Assembly: GCA_934373235.1 (NCBI GenBank) | Contig: CAKROW010000013.1 | Coordinates: 1-54,233, forward strand | Reading direction: 5' to 3' | DNA from: an uncultured Blautia sp. | GTDB lineage: Bacteria; Bacillota; Clostridia; Lachnospirales; Lachnospiraceae | Length of the DNA stretch: 54,233 nucleotides | Translations under genes and position numbers: made by a program | In this document: piece by piece, positions 42,478-50,526 of the stretch | Layout: each line of letters starts with the position of its first letter | Position numbering within the stretch: the stretch's first letter is position 1 | Notes under the pieces: generated by a model | Told to the model about the DNA's origin: nothing | The model's database searches: none | The model's input: the letters and a program-made list of their open reading frames with translations, nothing else

Positions 42478-43339
42478 TTTCCGCATATTCCTCACAGATA
42501 TTGATAAACTCCTGCATTACAGTGGAAGGCCTGCGGTCTTTTTTCCAGGCAAGAAGGATTCTGGTCTTCAGCTTCTCCTCTTCGATGATCCGGATCGGAA
42601 GACCTGTACAGAGGTCTTCCATGGATCTTGGAAAAACAGCAGTTGCAAGACCTTCCTGCACCCAGAGCATGGCATCTCTGGGATCGTCGCAGACACAGAA
42701 AATATCCGGCTGGAGATTTTTTTCTCCAAAGGCTTTCATCAGAAATTCTTCGTACCGCCGGTAAATGATAAGAGGGCGTCCGGTCAGTTCCTTAAGGCTG
42801 ATGCTCTCTTTTTTTGTCCCATTTTCCGAAAACACCGGGGGAAGAACCGCAATCATTGGTTCCTCTGAAAGTTCCAGATAATTTAACCCCTCCAGCTTGA
42901 TAGGGGTCCGCACCACAGAGACATCAATGATCCCATCCATAAGATAATTAAGAAGTGTAAAGGTAATGGCATCCCGCACCTCAAAGTTAACATCGGAATT
43001 TTCCCTGGAAAATCTGGAAATATAAGGCATAATGGTGGTTACTGTGGTTGGCGTGATCCCGATACGTAAGACCTGCTTTTTTCCTGCCTTGGACACTTCC
43101 AGCTCTGTGGAGCGGACATAATTTAAAATATTCTCCGTCCTGTCGTAAAGAAGCTTTCCCGCTTCTGTCAGTGTCACCCCCGCCCTGGTCCGCTCAAAAA
43201 GCTTCACATTCAGTGTAGCTTCCAGTTGCTTGATCTGGTAGCTTAATGGCGGCTGGGACATATTCAGCCTTCTTGCGGCTTCATGGATACTTCCTGTTGC
43301 CGCGATCTCATGAAAATACTCCAACTGTCTGATCTCCAT
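42467..43339 (-). CDS. LysR-type transcriptional regulator
   Basis: About 290 residues: N-terminal winged HTH (EIRQLEYFHEIAATGSIHEAARRLNMSQPPLSYQIKQLE), then the effector-binding domain (from about 90). ATG 43339 follows GGAAGGAG; the longer frame to 43426 has no such site. It lies head to head with the ABC exporter genes, as expected for a regulator of them, but the target is inferred. It converges with SulP, and the gene ends overlap. Confidence 0.9.
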   Translation of the reverse strand: MEIRQLEYFHEIAATGSIHEAARRLNMSQPPLSYQIKQLEATLNVKLFERTRAGVTLTEAGKLLYDRTENILNYVRSTELEVSKAGKKQVLRIGITPTTVTTIMPYISRFSRENSDVNFEVRDAITFTLLNYLMDGIIDVSVVRTPIKLEGLNYLELSEEPMIAVLPPVFSENGTKKESISLKELTGRPLIIYRRYEEFLMKAFGEKNLQPDIFCVCDDPRDAMLWVQEGLATAVFPRSMEDLCTGLPIRIIEEEKLKTRILLAWKKDRRPSTVMQEFINICEEYAEISL

Positions 43340-43429
43340 ATCTTTCTCCTTCCACATTCTACTGAGCCGCATATTAATGATTTTTTTATTTTTGCAGATA
43401 CTATAGTTATCTTCCCATAAATTCATGTT

Positions 43430-43457
43430 TTGTTCAATACAAAATTTATATTATAAT
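43430..43457 (+). promoter_or_regulatory. Likely promoter of the ABC exporter genes
   Basis: TTGTTC (43430-43435), 16 bases, TATAAT (43452-43457) on the plus strand, between the divergent LysR gene and the first ABC gene. The AT-rich region around it could hold the regulator's site. Confidence 0.5.
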
Positions 43458-43548
43458 ACATCAAAAACAATATTATACGTATCATTCCGGAAGGAGTATA
43501 ATAACAGAGGTTTATTGAATAAAAAGAAAATGGAGGAAAGAAAAGAAA

Positions 43549-45315
43549 ATGCGAACACTCGCAAAATATCTTGTAAACTACAAAAAAGAAAGCATTCTGG
43601 CTCCTTTTTTCAAGTTTCTGGAAGTAGTGTTTGACCTGCTGGTGCCTATCGTCATCGCCCAGATCATTGATGTGGGTATTTTACACAACGATCACGGCTA
43701 CATCGTACAGAAATTCTTTATTCTGATACTGATGGCTGCCGCAGGACTCGCAGTCAGCATCACAGCCCAGTTTTTTGCGGCAAAGGCCAGCGTGGGTTTT
43801 GCCACAGAAGTACGGCAGGCAGTATTTGACCACATCCAGAAGCTTTCCTATACGGAACTGGACACACTTGGAACCGATACCCTGATCACCCGTCTGACCG
43901 ATGATGTAAACCAGGTACAGAACGGTGTAAACATGGGCCTTCGTCTTCTTCTCAGAAGCCCGTTTATTGTTTTCGGTGCCATGGTGATGGCTTTTACCAT
44001 CAACCTGCGCTGTGCGCTGATCTTCGTAGTTGCTATCCCGATCCTGTTCCTGGTTGTCTTTGTGATCATGTTCTTAAGTATCCCTCTCTTCAAAAAGGTA
44101 CAGGAACGCCTGGATACTGTCACACGCCTTACCAGGGAAAATCTGACCGGTGTCCGTGTGATCCGTGCATTCTGCCGGGAAGATTACGCAGTTACAGAGT
44201 TCGACGAAAGCAACCTTGCTCTCACAAAGCTGAATGAATTTGTCGGAAAAATCTCTGCTCTTTTAAATCCGGCCACTTATGTGCTGATCAACATCGCAAC
44301 CGTGATCCTGATCCGGACTGCAGGTGTACAGGTCAATCTGGGAAATATGCAGCAGGGTGAAGTCGTTGCCCTTTACAACTACATGGCACAAATGATCGTG
44401 GAGCTGATCAAACTCGCTTCCCTGATCATTACCCTGAACAAATCCATGGCCTGTGCAGACCGTGTTGCCGGAATCCTGAAAGTAGATTCCACCATGGCTT
44501 ACCCGGAGAAAGCTTCCGCACCGGCAATCGCAAAAAACGACTGTGCCGTTGCTTTTGACCATGTGACCTTCTCCTATGCCGGAACCGGTGCACCCAGCCT
44601 TTCGGATATCACCTTCTCCGCAAAAAAAGGCTCTACCATCGGAATCATCGGCGGTACCGGAAGTGGTAAATCCACCCTTGTGGATCTGATCGCACGTTTT
44701 TATGACGCAAGCTCCGGAACTGTTATCCTGGACGGCCAGAATGTACAGACCTATTCCCAGAACCAGCTCCGAGAAAAAATCGGCGTAGTTCCTCAGAAGG
44801 CTGCGCTTTTCCAGGGGACTATCCGCGAGAACTTAAGCTGGGGTCGGGAAGATGCCACAGATGAGGAAATGTGGGAGGCTCTTACCACAGCCCAGGCCCG
44901 TGAGATCGTAGAGAAAAAAGAAGGCCAGTTGGATTTCCGCCTGGAGCAGAATGGCCGGAACCTTTCCGGTGGCCAGCGCCAGAGGCTCACCATTGCCCGC
45001 GCCCTGGTGAAAAAGCCGGAGATCCTGATCCTGGACGACAGTGCAAGTGCTCTTGACTTTGCCACAGATGCGGCACTTCGTAAATCTCTCCACCAGCTTG
45101 GCGGAAATACAACCATTTTTTTGGTATCCCAGAGAGCAGCCAGCATCCGTCAGGCTGATCTGATCCTGGTACTGGACGACGGCCAGCTCGTCGGAAAAGG
45201 AACTCATCAGGAGCTGGTTTCCACCTGCGAAACTTACCGCGAGGTCTTTTTCTCACAGTTCCCGGAAGAACGGATCAAATATGAAAAAGCAGCCGGAAAG
45301 GAGGTTATGGCATGA
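43549..45315 (+). CDS. ABC exporter half-transporter, degenerate ATPase partner
   Basis: A 588-residue type IV (LmrA/MsbA-like) half-exporter: six-helix membrane domain (about 15-310), then an ATPase domain. Walker A is GGTGSGKST, the signature LSGGQ is intact, but Walker B is ILILDDSASALD, with Asp in place of the catalytic Glu. The switch His is Gln (VSQRAAS instead of VAHR). This is the inactive-site pattern of one half of heterodimeric exporters, whose active site lies on the partner. Its stop overlaps the next start as ATGA, so the pair is coupled. Confidence 0.93.
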   Translation: MRTLAKYLVNYKKESILAPFFKFLEVVFDLLVPIVIAQIIDVGILHNDHGYIVQKFFILILMAAAGLAVSITAQFFAAKASVGFATEVRQAVFDHIQKLSYTELDTLGTDTLITRLTDDVNQVQNGVNMGLRLLLRSPFIVFGAMVMAFTINLRCALIFVVAIPILFLVVFVIMFLSIPLFKKVQERLDTVTRLTRENLTGVRVIRAFCREDYAVTEFDESNLALTKLNEFVGKISALLNPATYVLINIATVILIRTAGVQVNLGNMQQGEVVALYNYMAQMIVELIKLASLIITLNKSMACADRVAGILKVDSTMAYPEKASAPAIAKNDCAVAFDHVTFSYAGTGAPSLSDITFSAKKGSTIGIIGGTGSGKSTLVDLIARFYDASSGTVILDGQNVQTYSQNQLREKIGVVPQKAALFQGTIRENLSWGREDATDEEMWEALTTAQAREIVEKKEGQLDFRLEQNGRNLSGGQRQRLTIARALVKKPEILILDDSASALDFATDAALRKSLHQLGGNTTIFLVSQRAASIRQADLILVLDDGQLVGKGTHQELVSTCETYREVFFSQFPEERIKYEKAAGKEVMA

Positions 45316-47075
45316 GCACAACAGACAAAAAATCTCAAAACAAAAACAGCATGGCCACCTTCTTCAAAGTACTCCGCTTTATCGGAAAATACCGTTTCCT
45401 TCTTGTATTAAGTGTGATCCTTGCTGCAGTTACCGTAATTTTACAACTGTATGTTCCCGTACTTTTCGGTTATGCCATTGATGAGGTAGTTGCTGCCCAT
45501 GAAGTTAACTTTAGCAGAATGGGATTCTATCTTTCCCGTATTCTTGTCATGATCCTGCTTTCCGGTATTACCACCTGGATCATGAGCATCATCAACAACC
45601 GTATGACCTACCGCACAGTGCAGGATATCCGGGCCAAATCCATCCGTCATATCCAGAAACTTCCGCTGTCCTACCTGGACGGACACAGCACCGGTGATAT
45701 CATCAGCCGTGTCATTGCGGATACGGATATTCTTTCCGATGGTATGCTTCTTGGATTTACACAATTGTTTTCCGGTATCATCACCATCATCGGAACTTTG
45801 ATCTTCATGTTTTCCAAAAACGTGTGGATCACACTGATGGTCATTGTCCTGACTCCGGTGAGCTTTTTTGTGGCAAAATTCATCTCCTCCCATTCATTCC
45901 AGATGTTCCGCGCACAAAGTGATGCCCGCGGACGCCAGACTGCACTGATCGAGGAAATGATCGGAAACCAGAAAGTGGTTCAGGCATTTGGCTATGAAAA
46001 CCGCGCCTCAAAACGTTTCGCCTCGATCAACGAGGAGCTTCGGAATGCCAGCCAGAACGCTGTTTTTTACAGCAGTCTCACCAACCCGTCCACACGATGT
46101 GTCAACAACATCATTTATGCAGGCGTGGCTCTTGTAGGTGCATTCCTGATCCCGGGCGGCCATCTGACTGTGGGGGGACTTTCCGTACTGCTTGCTTATG
46201 CCAACCAGTACATGAAACCATTTAATGACATCAGCTCCGTAATTACAGAGCTTCAGAACGCTCTGGCCTGCGCCACCAGGATCTTTGATCTTCTGGAAGA
46301 AGAACCGGAAAGCCCGGATCCGTCCGGAGCTCTTAATGATGTAAAAGGTGCCGTGGATATCCGGAATGTTTCTTTCCGCTATGAAGAGGACAAGCCTCTC
46401 ATCGAGGGATTTAACCTCCACACAAAGCCAGGCCGGCGGATCGCCATCGTAGGTCCTACCGGCTGTGGTAAGACAACCTTTATCAACCTGCTGATGCGGT
46501 TTTATGACGTCACCGGCGGAAGTATTTCCGTAGACGGAAAACCCATCACCGAAGTTTCCAGACATGCCCTTCGCGGAAGCTATGGCATGGTTCTCCAGGA
46601 TACCTGGATCAAACATGGAACTGTCCGTGACAACATCTGTATCGGAAAACCGGACGCTTCTGATGAGCAAGTGATCCAGGCAGCAAAAATGTCTCACAGT
46701 TGGGAATTTATCCGCCGTCTTCCAAATGGCCTGGATACCATTCTTTATGAAGACAGCTTAAGCCAGGGACAGAAACAGCTTCTCTGTATCACCCGTGTTA
46801 TGCTGTGTCTGCCACCGATGCTAATCCTTGACGAGGCAACCTCCAGCATTGATACCCGAACCGAAATGCTGATCCAGGAAGCCTTTGACCGGATGATGCA
46901 GGGCAGAACAAGTTTCATCGTTGCCCACCGTCTCTCTACAATCCGTAATGCAGATGAGATCCTGGTTATGAAAGACGGAAGCATCATTGAGCAGGGAAAT
47001 CATGAAGAACTTATGGCAAAAGACGGTTTCTATCACAATCTTTATAACAGCCAGTTTGTGAAGATTTCTGAATAA
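45312..47075 (+). CDS. ABC exporter half-transporter, catalytic partner
   Basis: A 587-residue half-exporter with membrane domain (about 25-330) and ATPase domain. Walker A is GPTGCGKTT; Walker B LILDEATSSID has the catalytic Glu and IVAHRLST the switch His. The signature is LSQGQ rather than LSGGQ. Together with the upstream gene this fits one functional and one degenerate ATP site, as in BmrCD/TM287-288 type exporters, which pump drugs or peptides. The substrate is unknown. Confidence 0.93.
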   Translation: MSTTDKKSQNKNSMATFFKVLRFIGKYRFLLVLSVILAAVTVILQLYVPVLFGYAIDEVVAAHEVNFSRMGFYLSRILVMILLSGITTWIMSIINNRMTYRTVQDIRAKSIRHIQKLPLSYLDGHSTGDIISRVIADTDILSDGMLLGFTQLFSGIITIIGTLIFMFSKNVWITLMVIVLTPVSFFVAKFISSHSFQMFRAQSDARGRQTALIEEMIGNQKVVQAFGYENRASKRFASINEELRNASQNAVFYSSLTNPSTRCVNNIIYAGVALVGAFLIPGGHLTVGGLSVLLAYANQYMKPFNDISSVITELQNALACATRIFDLLEEEPESPDPSGALNDVKGAVDIRNVSFRYEEDKPLIEGFNLHTKPGRRIAIVGPTGCGKTTFINLLMRFYDVTGGSISVDGKPITEVSRHALRGSYGMVLQDTWIKHGTVRDNICIGKPDASDEQVIQAAKMSHSWEFIRRLPNGLDTILYEDSLSQGQKQLLCITRVMLCLPPMLILDEATSSIDTRTEMLIQEAFDRMMQGRTSFIVAHRLSTIRNADEILVMKDGSIIEQGNHEELMAKDGFYHNLYNSQFVKISE

Positions 47076-47095
47076 AATATTTATTTGCAGAATTT

Positions 47096-47137
47096 AAAAA
47101 TCTCCGGATCACAGTTTTTCTGTGCCGGAGATTTTTT
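47096..47137 (+). terminator. Terminator of the ABC exporter operon
   Basis: CTCCGG-AT-CACAG arms pair with CTGTG-CCGGAG around a T5 loop and end in a T-run. The downstream fragment on the minus strand runs into it. Confidence 0.9.
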
Positions 47138-47951
47138 ATACAAAAACGGTACTTACCCCTGCTGCCCTGGCTTCTGCCTCGATATCTGACCAGTCATATG
47201 CAGTCAGGATAATGATCGGTGTATCATCACCAAGGCTGCGAATCTGGCGGGTAACTTCAATACCATTCATATCCGGCAGACGCCAGTCGATGATATAAGC
47301 GTGAAACGCATCTCCCAGTTCCACAGACTGCCGTGCACGGAGAACAGCTTCCTTGCCGGAAAGTGTCCATTCCGAGCGCATTCCAACCTTTACAAGCATC
47401 TTTGTCACACTGTCGCAGGTATTAAAGTCATCATCTACAACCAGTGCCTTAAGGCCTTCCAGCTCTGCGATCTTCTCTGTATGGTGCTGCTGTTCAGACT
47501 GAATCCGAAATGGCAGACGGACAATAAATTCGGTGCCTTTGCCCTGTTCTGTCCTGACCTCAATGGTTCCGCCCATCATATCCACAATATTCTTGGTGAT
47601 GGCCATGCCAAGTCCTGTGCCCTGAGTCCTGCTGACTGCGGAAGTACGCTCCCTCTCAAAAGGAGAAAAGATCTTCTGTACAAATTCCTGACTCATACCG
47701 ATTCCGTTATCCTTTACCCGAATCTCATACAGTTCACTGCCTTTTACTGTCCCCGGATACTGTTTAAGCCGGACGGAAACCGTTCCTCCTGCCGGTGTAA
47801 ACTTAATCGCATTGGATAATAGATTCAGCAGTACCTGGTTCAGAAATGTACCTTCCTCCACATCGATTCCTGTGGGGATTCCATTCATTTTTCTTTTATC
47901 CCTCTTTATAGGAGACCATGGGGTATGCAGTTTCAGAATCATTTCTTGCAA
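47136..47951 (-). pseudogene. Fragment of a hybrid histidine kinase (HATPase and partial receiver)
   Basis: The 271 codons begin just before the N-box of a histidine-kinase ATPase domain (LNQVLLNLLSNAIKFTPAGG), with the G1 and G2 boxes DNGIGM and GTGLGMAI. A receiver domain follows (LVVDDDFNTC, phosphoacceptor in IIDWRLPDMNG, the Thr/Ser at IILTAYDW) but stops at ...GVSTVFV before the conserved Lys and last strand. No dimerisation/His domain or sensor precedes it: the frame is closed by a TGA 22 bases upstream. The gene has lost both ends; the 3' break coincides with the ABC terminator. Read as decay. Confidence 0.82.
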
Positions 47952-48121
47952 CTGGCTGCCATTTCACAGTTCCTCTGACTTTTATGTCACAGACCTTCGT
48001 CTGCTTTGCTCATAAATATTGTTATTATAACACTTCATATTTTCTTATGTCTATATTTTGCGTGTTAAAATAAAAAAACTGTAAATATTAAAAAAACTCC
48101 TGAAGACATCTTTTTGTATAC

Positions 48122-48186
48122 GATATGCTCTCTTCCAGGCAAACAAGCTTTCTTGTTCCACCTGTATATCCGGAAGAGAGTATATC
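48122..48186. repeat. Large inverted repeat with nested hairpin
   Basis: Arms GATATGCTCTCTTCC (48122-48136) and GGAAGAGAGTATATC (48172-48186) pair over 15 bases with one G-U. The loop holds an inner AACAAG-CTTT-CTTGTT hairpin (48142-48157). No T-run follows, so it is not a terminator. It may be an element end, a MITE-like remnant or a structured RNA. The rest of 47952-48312 holds nothing recognisable. Confidence 0.6.
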
Positions 48187-48312
48187 AAGCTGATTTCTAT
48201 GTATACCTGACTGTTTTTTTATGATATAATTTCTTATATATTATCAGGATCAAAAGTTGTTTATCTCTTACATAATATGATTTCTCAACCCCGCCAGACA
48301 TAAGGAAGAATC

Positions 48313-48567
48313 AAGAATTATAAACCAAAAGATTTTACTGAGTTATTAGATGTTTCTGTAAAAATGCTTAAAAGCTGGGAGCAGAATTGACCCGGGGCTG
48401 AGGGACTTTGCAGTTTTGTCAAATGGATGTGTATACAGAAATATCAATAAAACAACACAGATCAGAGAACTTCAAAAGCAATTAAGACGGGCACAGCGAA
48501 CGCTTTCCCGTTAATATGATAACTTAAAGAAAGGAGAACCCACTCAGAAAGCAGATTCCCGATGTAA
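48313..48567 (+). mobile_element. IS607-type transposon relic (tnpA and tnpB fragments)
   Basis: Two decayed reading frames stand in the expected order. First, NYKPKDFTELLDVSVKMLKSW (about 48316-48390, then TGA) resembles the MerR-like HTH that begins IS607 TnpA. Second, from 48401, RDFAVLSNGCVYRNINKTTQ and then IRELQKQLRRAQRTLSR, a TAA in place of a Lys codon, and YDNLKKGE resemble the N-terminal region of TnpB. Everything else of both genes is gone. Identification is by motif memory. It shows past insertion next to the OLD gene. Confidence 0.72.
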
Positions 48568-48569
48568 AT

Positions 48570-50459
48570 ATGTTTAATCACATTTCGAGTGGCAAGATGT
48601 GTCTTATGCGTATCCAGTATTTACATATTAAAAATTTCCGCTATATCCGTGATCTTGAGATCCGTGATATCGAAAGTGCCCTGATCCTGGTAGGCCAGAA
48701 TAATGTAGGAAAAACTGCTGTTCTAAGTGCTCTGTGCGCTCTTGGCGGACAATATGAAATTCAGGCTTCAGACTTCAATGAAAAAAAACAGAATGTGGAA
48801 ATCGATGTCTCTCTGGCTATCTCACAGGAAGACCTGAAACTCCTGCATCGCCTCCGAATCGTCAGTTCTTACAGACGCCAGGAAGCATGGCTTCGGGATT
48901 TCTCCAAAAAGCTTCCTTCTTTTCGGGATGGCATCCTTACTTTTTCTTATATTGTAAATTACAATGGACGTATCCTGTGGAATGACGGATATCACAAAAC
49001 AAACCCTGTTATTTCAGAAGTATTTCCAAAAATCTATTACCTGGACAGTCAGAGAGACCTGGAAGGACTGCAGGAACAGCTTCTCTCTTTTATGGAGGAT
49101 GACCTTCTTAACCAGATGCGGGCTGATACCTGCCTTTTTGACCGTTCCAAAAAATGTAATCACTGTTTTTCCTGTATCGGCCTCATCAATAAACAGACCC
49201 CTGAACAGCTTAATGCTTTTGAGGCAGAAAAGCTTCTGGAATATAAGCTTTATCAGCTAAATCTGGATTCTTTCTCCGGAAAAGTAAATGAATATTTCCA
49301 CAAAAACGGTGGTTCTTCCGGCAAAATACGTTACGAACTTACCTGCAATACAGACCGCATATTCCAGGTAAATGCCTGGCTGGAATCAAAGGGACATCCG
49401 GACATCGAACCCGTATCCATCCTGGGAAAGGGTATGCGAAGTATCTATCTTCTTTCTCTTCTGGAGGCCTATCTTGAGGATGATGAGCGGGTTCCCGGAA
49501 TGATCCTTATGGAAGATCCTGAAATCTTTCTTCACCCAAGCCTGCAGAAAAAAGCCAGTGAGATCCTGTACCGTCTTTCCCGGAAAAGTCAGGTGATCTT
49601 TACCACCCATTCTCCAAATCTGCTGTTCCAGTTTAACAGCAAACAGATCCGTCAGATGATCCTGGACGAAAGTGGATATTCCGTAATACGTTATCCAGCC
49701 AATCTTTCTGTCATTTTGGATGATCTGGGATTTTCGGCCAGTGATCTTCTGAATGTAAGCTTTGTATTTATTGTGGAAGGGAAACAGGACAAAAGCCGTC
49801 TTCCCCTTCTCCTTTCCAGATACTATTCGGAGATTTATGATCAGGAGGGAAATCTCTCACGGATTTCCATTATCTCCACAAACAGTTGTACGAACATCAA
49901 GACTTACGCCAATCTGAAATATATTAACCAGACATATCTCCGGGATCATTTTCTGATGATCCGGGACGGAGATGGCAAAGATCCCCATGCATTGGCTGCC
50001 TCTCTCTGTAAATATTACGATGAACGGAACAAAGTGGACGCAGACCGGCTTCCGAGAGTTACACCGGAGAATGTGCTGATCCTTAAGTACTATTCCTTTG
50101 AAAATTATTTCCTTGATCCGGAAGTTATGGCAAAAATCGGTGTTCTCCGCAATGCGGAGGAATTTTATGAGATATTCTGGAAAAAATGGCTGGAATATCT
50201 TCACCGCCTTAAAAGCGGTCAGCATCTGATCGAGATCCTCGGACGTGATCTTACCGGACCTGAAGATGTAAAATCTCATATGGAGGAAATCCGCATTTAC
50301 ATGCGGGGTCATAACCTTTATGATCTCTTTTATGGCCGTTACCGTAAAAATGAAGAAGAAATATTAAAAGCATATATAGAGGTCGCCCCCAGAAATACTT
50401 TTAAAGATATTCTGGATGCTGTTGACCAATTCGTTTATTTCGAAAACCGAAAATTATAG
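48570..50459 (+). CDS. OLD-family ATPase/TOPRIM nuclease
   Basis: Up to 629 residues; the true start may be ATG 48606 (MRIQYLHIKNFRYIRDLEI), as none of the starts has a clear ribosome site. The ATPase half has the P-loop VGQNNVGKTA (41-50), Walker B LMEDPE (313-318) and TTHSPN (345-350). The TOPRIM nuclease half has Glu403 in FIVEGKQD and the DGDGKD acidic motif (466-471). A Cys-x7-Cys-x2-Cys-x2-Cys cluster (188, 196, 199, 202) interrupts the ATPase half and suggests a metal site. OLD proteins are often phage-defence nucleases (class 2 with a helicase partner in Gabija), but no partner gene is adjacent. It sits beside transposon debris. Confidence 0.85.
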   Translation: MFNHISSGKMCLMRIQYLHIKNFRYIRDLEIRDIESALILVGQNNVGKTAVLSALCALGGQYEIQASDFNEKKQNVEIDVSLAISQEDLKLLHRLRIVSSYRRQEAWLRDFSKKLPSFRDGILTFSYIVNYNGRILWNDGYHKTNPVISEVFPKIYYLDSQRDLEGLQEQLLSFMEDDLLNQMRADTCLFDRSKKCNHCFSCIGLINKQTPEQLNAFEAEKLLEYKLYQLNLDSFSGKVNEYFHKNGGSSGKIRYELTCNTDRIFQVNAWLESKGHPDIEPVSILGKGMRSIYLLSLLEAYLEDDERVPGMILMEDPEIFLHPSLQKKASEILYRLSRKSQVIFTTHSPNLLFQFNSKQIRQMILDESGYSVIRYPANLSVILDDLGFSASDLLNVSFVFIVEGKQDKSRLPLLLSRYYSEIYDQEGNLSRISIISTNSCTNIKTYANLKYINQTYLRDHFLMIRDGDGKDPHALAASLCKYYDERNKVDADRLPRVTPENVLILKYYSFENYFLDPEVMAKIGVLRNAEEFYEIFWKKWLEYLHRLKSGQHLIEILGRDLTGPEDVKSHMEEIRIYMRGHNLYDLFYGRYRKNEEEILKAYIEVAPRNTFKDILDAVDQFVYFENRKL

Positions 50460-50462
50460 AAA

Positions 50463-50493
50463 AATCAGGCGGATATTGCACTCCGCCTGATCG
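50463..50493. terminator. Terminator between OLD gene and GH3 gene
   Basis: ATCAGGCGGA / TCCGCCTGAT arms; the T-run is on the minus side, so it mainly ends the GH3 transcript. Confidence 0.8.
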
Positions 50494-50526
50494 TATATTC
50501 AAAAAACTTATTTTTCGATCAGAATC

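Noticed and set aside
48570..50459. Complete Gabija defence system
   Set aside because: GajB-type helicase is missing; the next gene is a glycosidase on the opposite strand.
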